Assembly: GCF_002865645.1 (NCBI RefSeq)
Contig: NW_020194685.1
Coordinates: forward strand, 2,443,363-2,507,362
Direction of reading: 5' to 3'
Source: Hyaloscypha bicolor E
Lineage: Eukaryota; Ascomycota; Leotiomycetes; Helotiales; Hyaloscyphaceae
Length of the DNA: 64,000 nucleotides
Each line of letters starts with the position of its first letter. Within the stretch, counting starts at the first letter, position 1. Below, one piece after another: positions 57,098 to 64,000 of this stretch. Made by a program: the position numbers and the translations under genes. The notes under the pieces are model-generated. The model worked only from the letters and a program-made list of their open reading frames with translations. It made no database searches and was not told the origin of the DNA.

Positions 57098-58527
57098 AAG
57101 CAAAAAGCAAGGTCAACGAACCCTGGAATATTCGGAAATATCCAATCATCACACAGCTCGCTTGAAATTTCGAGACTAATTATCTGCGCTACGCATGTGG
57201 CAGCTCCAAGGCCGCCAAGAATCCCCCAATTAGCTCGAGAAACTCTTGTCCAATATTCTGCCGATCACTAGTCCCTTAGGGATCTTCACTTGAGAGCCAT
57301 TTGAGGTGGAATCGCTAGTGCGGCGCCGGGAAGAAGGCATTCGAACTGGGTTGGGGAGGCATGATGACAGACAGAAATCCGGGAAAGAGATAAGACAATG
57401 AAATTTCTTTTTCTTCGAAGTTCAAGTCATGACTCGTACGTTTGGAAGTAGCCGACCCTTGGTTACAGTGCTAAATGCAACCCCTCAACTTGCGGCTTGG
57501 TGCTAAGCGAGCCCCTGAATATTCATCCCACTCTTTCCCCAAAATCAATTCCTCAGTCCACATCTTTCAACACAGGCAGCTCTTCATCCTTCCCCTGAAT
57601 TGTCCGCGTGGCTGGCTGGCTGCATGTTAAGTACCGATCGGGACGTACCACCCCGGCTTGAGCGTTCCCGAACTCATCCGCCGGTTTCGTTGACAGGCTC
57701 GCTTCCTCCCGTTTTTGAGAGATATTTGTAGTCAGGAAAAATAGTCAGCCAAATAAGAAGCGAATCGCATCATTCGTTTGAGGAATTGAGGTGAAGCAGA
57801 CTGTGGTCCGACCCGCTGTCAGCCTGTCACAAAAGTGGAAAATTTCAAAACGACGGAAAGGGGTTCTTCACACTACTTTCCAGTGTCCACGACTTCTGAA
57901 CAACAGATCAATTCCATCTATGGAATTTTAGTTGTCCAGCATGGAATTTGATAGGACGATCTCGAAGTCTAGAGCACTCGAAGTGAGGAGGTGCGGTAAG
58001 AAATCATGTGAGACGCACGCCGAGCAAATATTTGCATTGCAGATCCTTCCTTCCCCACAGTCAACCTAGGATACTGCTGGGGTGGTCGCTGGAACCGTTT
58101 CACATGCGCAAAGCACCTGCATGCAATGACTCGGATGTCACCACAATTGGGAAGTATAACGCACATCATATCGAGTCGTGGGGTCCACTACCGGGCGGGC
58201 GGATTGACTGCGGGCGGGACATGACCACAAATCCAGGAACGCGCTGGTGAAGCGCGACTGGTTTGGGGCAGGTTGGCCACTTGTGGATTTCTGTTCTGTT
58301 CCTGACGGGTGGGCCCAGGGGGTCGCCTGTGTCACTGTGTGGATAGCCTCGGCCGCGCTGCTGCGCCAGTCTTACGCGGAGGAAAATAGCTTGACAATAT
58401 TTTCACCATGGCAAATGCGGCTTTTTAACCTCAACATTGCCCGCATGAAGAGCGGATCCTTCCCTCTACCCCTCGTTGTCGTATTTCTTTCCTATTGTCC
58501 GAATCGCCATTCAAATCTGAAGCTAAA
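57098..58527. other. Intergenic stretch upstream of the rhodopsin-domain gene
   Basis: No gene is visible. Open frames at 57969-58335 on both strands have no motif. The frame leading directly into the ATG at 58528 probably belongs to the 5' UTR. Confidence 0.45.
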
Positions 58528-59865
58528 ATGACGGTACCTGTAGCAGGTCGAGGACCTCAAGTCGCTGGCGTTGCGGGACTGTTCCTTGCGCTCAGCACTA
58601 TCACGATTATGCTACGATGCTACTGTAGAGCTTTCGTTGTGAAAAGCTTTGGGCTTGATGATTGGTCCGCTTTAGTTGCATGGGTACGAATTGCTCTTTC
58701 TTCCGATGAAACTTTCATGCTAATTGCCGTAGGTGTTCTTCGTTTTCTTTTGCACCTTTTGCATTACAGGTGTGCATCATGGCACGGGTCAGCATTCGAG
58801 TCTCCTTCCACAAGAAGAGATACCCGTTGGGTTGAAGGTAAGACTCTCGCTCAAAGTGGAAGCAATGGCTTATGGGGGAACTAGTGGTGGTGGGCCTGCG
58901 AGCCAGTCTACGTTCTTTCCAACATGGCACTCAAATTCAGTATCGGCGTCATGCTGCTCAGAATTTCCGTTTCAAAGACACACAAGATCATTATCTGGAC
59001 TACCGTAACCATCCTCGAAGTCTATAGTTTAGCTTACTTTCTGCTCTTCGTCATGCAATGCTTGCCATCCAGCTATTTCTGGACTCGCTATACTGGTGGA
59101 ACGGGAAACTGCATCGACCCCACCATCACTGTCGACGCAACTTATGCCTATTCTGCTATCTCGTGTGCTGCGGACTGGACACTTGGACTTCTCCCAATCT
59201 CCCTCGTGTGGAATTTGCAGATGAATCCCAGGACAAAACTCTCAGTTGCGGCAATTCTCGCTCTGGGGGCCATGTGAGCTTATCCAGTCCTTTATCAAAC
59301 ATCCCAAACTGACGGAAGATGTATCAGAGCCTCCACCGCCACAATTGTCCGAATCCCCTATGTCAAAGACCTCTCCAACCAAGAAGACTTCCTATACGCG
59401 ACAACAGATGTTGCCATCTGGTCAACCTGCGAAACCGGAATCGGTATAGCAGCCTCCTCAATCGCTACCCTCCGTCCCCTCTTCCGAACTTTTCTGTCCC
59501 GTTCTAGATTACTCGGCGGGAGTTCTTCCCTGGGAGCCTCCAACCCTTGGCCTCCTTCTGGCAACCCCGGCTACGTCCGCAGTCGAAGCAAAAGTGAAGC
59601 GGAAGAATTTGGACTAAGGAGCGATATCGGAAAGAACAGAGGCGTCACGACTTTGGTCGAAACAGGATCGGATATGGAGAGAGGAGAGAGGAAAGGCGTG
59701 AAGAGGAGTATTTCAGGAAGGAGCGGGAGTGTGGGACCTTTGACGAGTACTCAGCACGGCTGGAGTGATAGCCAGAGTAAGTTGACGGAGGTTAGCAGTG
59801 AGGATGTGCAGAGTTGGGGGCCGGGCATTAGGAAGACTACTGTCTCGACACAGAATGTTCGTTGA
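58528..59865 (+). CDS. SAT4/fungal rhodopsin-domain seven-helix membrane protein
   Basis: Four exons, 58528-58683, 58733-58837, 58885-59273 and 59328-59865, give 395 aa. The joins recreate family strings: DDWSALVAW then VFFVFFCTFCITGVHHGTGQ, and IPVGLK then WWWACEPVYVLSNMALKFSI. Other landmarks are GVMLLRISVSKTHKIIIW, the Cys-Ile-Asp-Pro loop (GNCIDPT), WTLGLLPISLVWNLQM and the last helix region IWSTCETGIGIAASSIATLR. The tail of about 120 residues is Ser/Gly/Arg-rich, predicted cytosolic and disordered. The family (fungal rhodopsin domain, loosely PTH11-like) holds many orphan receptor-like proteins at the plasma membrane. No CFEM domain is present. The ligand is unknown and the gene appears intact. 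Confidence 0.88.
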
Positions 59866-60678
59866 CTTGTGTTCTCATTGTCTCCATTCCATTAAACCAG
59901 TCCGTGTTCATAATGTATTAGCGCGAAAAGCGCGAAAAGGGAGCCTGGTCTCATTCAACACGCAATAATCATGAGAAGATAGTTCAAAAATAAAAAACGA
60001 GCACACACAGCGGAGTCATGAAGCCTTCATTTATTGCAAAGTCATCTCATCTCATGAGCTCGTGGGGAGCCTGGACATGAGGTCCTTATTTCTCTGCCAA
60101 TGGTTTCGTCTATTGTACACGAGATTCTCCATCAGAAATCATTGTCATAACCATGTGCGTTCTGCGATATAGAGGTTCAATAACTCGTTATGTACCCTGA
60201 TTCCTCCAGATACGGCTGGGTTGCACAGAGCACCCGAGAATCAATAGCCATCGTTTTTCTCGCACCGCCTCAGGGAGTGTGCCAGCTGGCCCTCTGTAGT
60301 GTCCAACAACGGCCTCGCCTCGTACTCCCACCCAACTCATCGACTTGTTTCAACCACTTCTCCGTCGTCTTCTCGTAGTTTCTGTCCGAAAGACCCTCGT
60401 AGAGCTCAGTCCCGTCGTTATAGCACTATTATTCGTCGCCATATCGTACTCCCCGGAGAAATGGCTTGAACATCTTCTTGGTAGTGGACTTGCCATCGCG
60501 ACCGTTCTATCTGGGGTTGGAAGGCACCCAGTTTGCGAGCAAGTTGGTCAGCATGTCTCCGTCCATGGTGTATTCGTGTGTGCTCTTGCGGACACCGAAA
60601 TTTTGCTACAACTTGAATTTTCTATGAGTCTTGTAATGGAGCGGATAGACTGCCTTGAAAGTGAGACTAAAGCTGGCG
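59866..60678. other. Intergenic stretch, possible coding relic
   Basis: No gene can be supported. A minus-strand stretch near 60610-60530 reads EYTMDGDMLTNLLANWVPSN before a stop and looks protein-like but matches nothing I know. Confidence 0.35.
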
Positions 60679-60901
60679 CAGTGTGGGCTCCAATAAATTA
60701 TTATTGATAAAAGTGAGTCTAGCCATTTAGTGATAGTTATAGGGCCAATGCGCTATATTTTTAGCGATACAGCGCATTAGCCCTGTACGATGTAACCATT
60801 GCTAAAGAAATTAGACCCACTATTATCGATAATTATCGATTATTGACCAATTAGCGCGATTATCTATCGATCGATTATCGAGCCTATCGGAGCCCACACT
60901 G
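60679..60901. mobile_element. hAT-type MITE, 223 bp, 8-bp TSD
   Basis: Inverted ends CAGTGTGGGCTCC (60679-60691) and its complement (60889-60901) are flanked by perfect 8-bp duplications AGCTGGCG (60671-60678 and 60902-60909). CAGTG ends with 8-bp duplications are the hAT pattern. Long inner arms also pair, including GGGCCAATGCGCT against AGCGCATTAGCCC around 60751-60785, so the element can fold into a long hairpin. It has no coding capacity. Confidence 0.88.
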
Positions 60902-61761
60902 AGCTGGCGGAGCTAACTGGATCCAAGTTTTTGACGATTATGAGGAGAAGTTCAGGCGCAAGCCTGTCGATATAGCGGATGCCAGGTTCAGGTGCTTTGC
61001 TTTAAAGAAGCGCATTAGCACATACTAGTATGTAGAAGCTGTGCATGAAGGGCTAAACTCTTACCGGCTTCAGCCTATCTTCCCCGCTGAAGAGAAGATT
61101 TGGTACACTTGGCATTGGCCATGGCTTGCGTTGCTGCGGTCTTTGCCTTGGTGGAGGATCTCATGCTGCGACCGCAGCCAGGCGAGGCGGCGGTGACGTC
61201 AGCTTCGAATTGCCAAAAAGAGGTGATCTTTCCATTTCCACTGATTTCCCTTGAGGTCACATCAGACTTGAATGGCGCCATAGTGTGGTTTATTGCAGGC
61301 TTTGGTGCTAGATTGTTGTGTATTGGAAAGGGTCGTAATGAAGGACGATGGGTGCTCGGAAAGTCTAGAATAGAAGAAGCCGTTGAAGACCGGTGTCTCA
61401 AACAGAAGTCCTGCCGAATGACCCATAAAGTCTTTGCTTAAACAAATCCAAGCAGCATTCGTAAGTCAATTTATAGGTCTTTACAGTTTAAGAATAGCTA
61501 AATGACCTCCGTGCGCCGTGCCCGGCTTGAAGCAAAGGCAAGCCTAATCTGGGCTCTTAAAGTAAGAGTCTTAGCTTAATGAATAGAATAAGCAAACCTG
61601 TTTGCTTTCAGACAAACAAACACCATGTTTTTTCTCTGAAAACAACTCCAGTCATCGAACATATTGGCAAATACTTGAGAATAGTTCCAGTTAAATAAAC
61701 AAACAATAATACCTGGGAGACTGCCAGTAGATTAAGTTGATTTCTTATGAATTCGGATTGG
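60902..61761 (+). other. Unassigned stretch with an open frame downstream of the MITE
   Basis: From the right target duplication the plus strand reads NWIQVFDDYEEKFRRKPVDI and on for about 40 codons to a TAG near 61030, then stays open to about 61190. If the MITE and one target duplication are ignored, this frame is continuous with the codons before 60671. It may be an old gene or repeat interrupted by the MITE. An overlapping minus-strand frame (61075-61284, basic, starting MAPFKSD) is the alternative. Neither matches a family I know. Confidence 0.3.
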
Positions 61762-63648
61762 CTAACTTGACGTATTTAGTCTACAGAAGCAAGAAGAACG
61801 AATTGCCACATCTGCAATGGCGAGAGCCAGTCTCAATTGCGGCTCCAAGATCTTCGCCTCAGCTTTCCGTCCAAGCTTCAACAAACACTCATGATATCCA
61901 TGCAAAGCCCAAACATTATTCGGATGTTGCAAAGCCCGTGGAATCACGTTGTCCATCCCAAGATCAGCACTATACACAGCGGCAGCCTCTCCAACATGCC
62001 CCTGCTCCAGTAGCAGAGCACCGTATGCATGTCGAGTTGGTTGCATCCACCCCTACCAACGAATTAGCAATATATTTCTTTGGGGAGGAGAGAACTGGGA
62101 GAGAGACGAAACACTCCCTACCAGTGAGGCAAGGAGCTCGGGGTATAGGACAAAGAAAAGGTTGGCTACCCAAGGCTCATCATACGGAAGCGCGTCATCG
62201 AGGGAGATAGACCGCCTCAATTCTTCGAATGCAAGGTCGAAATTGCCCTGGCGGTAGGCAAGCTCGCCATCGAGCATTGCTCCAGCGACGTCTAGGACAT
62301 CGATGCATTTATTGGCGAAGATTGTGCGAGAAGAAGGAACTCGTTTCACGGCGTCACGAAAGCGCGTTCGTTCTTCCTCCGCTTCCTCAACCTTTCCAGT
62401 AGCTGCAAGAGCCACACCTTTCCCATAATAGATCATTGCCGTCGTCACGCAGTAGAGTTCTTGATCCTTTGGGAACTCGAGACTCAGAAGATCGTGCCAT
62501 AGCCCGAACCGTATGAAAACATGCACACGCACGCTCAGAATACCTTCCAACCAGTCTGCCATTGGCGGGGACTCGACACGAAGCAACTCCTCTGGAAAAG
62601 ACTTTTCGATCTGTGCAACACTTTCAAGAGCAATTTTTGACTGTCCAGAGAACATGGCGGCATAGATGCGGAAATGATAGTTGTGTGTTCTGTAGAGGCT
62701 GTAGAAATTGAAAGGTCCCTCTTGGGCAACAAATCTCTCGTCAGCCAAGATTGCTTCTGAGTTCGCGGCAATGGCTCGACGGTAGTCACCACACATGATG
62801 TCCAGATCTAAACCCAAAAATCTTTGGTTAGTATTCTGAGAGGAATGAAATCTGGATGGAATGTAAATTGACTCACGTGAGGGCATATGTCTCAAGTGCC
62901 CAGCATCTGGAACGAGGTCACGCAGACGATCAGCTATCGTCAATGCTTTCTCAGGCGTGCTTGACATCTCCATGAGATGAATATATGAATGAAGGAGACC
63001 AGGGTGTTTGAATCCATCCTCAGTAGCTATACCTTGGTCAAGAACCTGCTTCGCTTCTAATACCCGTGATCCCGGCGTCGGTTCTCCGGTATGTATATCC
63101 CACAACGCCCATGGCGTCAGGTTCATTAGTGCATCAGCATACAATGCCGCTACGTCGAGATCATCGGAGAATTTCCGGTATACAGATTCCATAGCTTCCG
63201 CATATTTCTTATTCCACAGCGAGAAGTCCTTGGTCATCCGCTGCTGCGGGTATCTGGACTGGATGGCGTGGATGAGAGCACGTTCAACGGGCTCGGCTGG
63301 GGCAGAAAGTGTCTCTGCTTGTCTGGCAGCGGCATTGGTTCGCTTAAGATTGGCAGTCCTCTCACATTCATCGAAGACATCCCATGGCTTGTTATAGTTT
63401 GGACCGAGGGCATAAGCCAAACCCCAATATGCCATCGCACAACCTTCGTCGGCGGCGATAGCCTTCTCAAAGCACTTTGCGGCTTCCTCGTGGTTAAAGC
63501 CGTAAACCCAAATGAGGCCTCGATCAAACCAGGTCTGGGCCTCTTCGCTGGTAGTAGTTATAGGCCAATGGTATGTTCCGAGGTCGAAGTATTTCGGCGG
63601 TGAAAAAGATGACTGCTTCTGAGAACCCTTCATGTTTGCGTTGATCAT
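61762..63648 (-). CDS. TPR-repeat domain protein
   Basis: Three exons, 63648-62877, 62807-62122 and 62052-61762, phases 1 and 0, give 582 aa. The N-terminal part has paired TPR helices: AQTWFDRGLIWVYGFNHEEA then AKCFEKAIAADEGCAMAYWG. HPGLLHSYIHLMEMSSTPEKA and GHLRHMPSHLDIMCGDYRRA (across the first splice) follow. The C-terminus has RHAYGALLLEQGHVGEAAAV and HPNNVWALHGYHECLLKLGR. This order is typical of a fungal family of soluble TPR proteins of about 550-600 residues with no enzymatic domain, presumably protein-interaction scaffolds. The start may instead be at the second Met (63633). The gene looks intact. Confidence 0.85.
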
Positions 63649-64000
63649 GTCAGGTTGATGACCATTGATACTACAAATTGATCGCCATATATAGGGGTAT
63701 CTCGCCTAAACCGGCGAATAAGGAAGGAAGGAAGGTCCTCAGATAGTGAAGTGCTGTACGATGAGAAGTTGAAAAGAGCTCTGACGAACCCCACTTCCGG
63801 CCGAAATGCCGATTCTTGCCGAAAAACCTCCCAGAAATAGGGGTTCGCTAGTGGCAACGTTTTGTATTCTAGCGAGTAGAACCTTATCACTCCATCTCGC
63901 TAGCGACTTCAGAGGGCCTAAGATAGATACGAAAGGAGTGTGCCCCTGCCAACCCCTGTACCCCCCCCCCCCCTGTTCTGCTCGCTTCGCATTCCTAAAA
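63649..64000. promoter_or_regulatory. Promoter region of the TPR gene and window end
   Basis: It lies upstream of the minus-strand TPR gene and contains a 13-C run (63961-63973). No named element is recognisable. Confidence 0.4.

Noticed and set aside
58847..58890. Reading the rhodopsin-domain gene straight through this segment, or with a 19-nt intron
   Set aside because: A 47-nt intron (58838-58884) restores the conserved WWW-x-CE segment; the other readings do not.
61075..61401. Basic minus-strand frame as a small gene
   Set aside because: It overlaps a competing plus-strand frame, and there is no homologue, intron or promoter evidence to choose it.

Overview
The window looks like nuclear DNA of a filamentous ascomycete (Pezizomycotina). 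Introns are many, short (about 45-60 nt) and close to GTAAGT...CTGAC...AG. Promoters are CT-rich. Several gene families are typical of these fungi: HET, 2EXR, DUF6590, DUF3176, SAT4/rhodopsin-domain and berberine-bridge-type oxidases. An AT-saturated block carries the C-to-T scars expected of repeat-induced point mutation (RIP). I cannot assign a genus. Exon joins were worked out by hand from splice signals, reading phase and family motifs.

Layout. 1-13.1 kb: two poorly known families alternate. DUF6590 proteins lie at 77-595 (relic), 1818-3964 (two DUF6590 domains) and 11343-13113 (C2H2 fingers plus DUF6590). Two paralogues of a family I cannot name, with CxxC...CDR...CxxC N-termini and identical intron phases, lie at 4990-6360 and 8113-9767. 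13-19.6 kb: mostly relics (2EXR pseudogene, MFS fragment) and a TA-flanked MITE-like element. 19.6-26.3 kb: SulP sulfate-type transporter, FAD-linked oxidase and flavin-containing monooxygenase. 27.4-28.5 kb: HET pseudogene lacking its core. 31.6-35 kb: an unknown low-complexity protein and a secreted type-B carboxylesterase.

36.5-46 kb: an AT isochore. It holds a complete but ruined Ty1/copia element (39128-45417, minus strand, TTTAG target-site duplication) nested in still more degraded DNA. Right at its edge, at 45908-46357, is an intact gene for a small secreted six-cysteine protein, a candidate effector. Its start codon appears to be split by an intron.

46-64 kb: two hAT-type MITEs with perfect 8-bp duplications, a D-2-hydroxyacid dehydrogenase, a DUF3176-like pseudogene, a TIR element with an AT-rich core, an HSL-type alpha/beta hydrolase, a deleted MDR dehydrogenase, a small membrane protein, a SAT4/rhodopsin-domain seven-helix protein and a TPR protein.

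No biosynthetic core enzyme (PKS, NRPS or terpene synthase) is visible, so the oxidase and monooxygenase cannot be called a metabolite cluster. The strongest candidates for something new are the split-start secreted protein beside the RIP block and the alternating DUF6590 / CxxC-CDR array.
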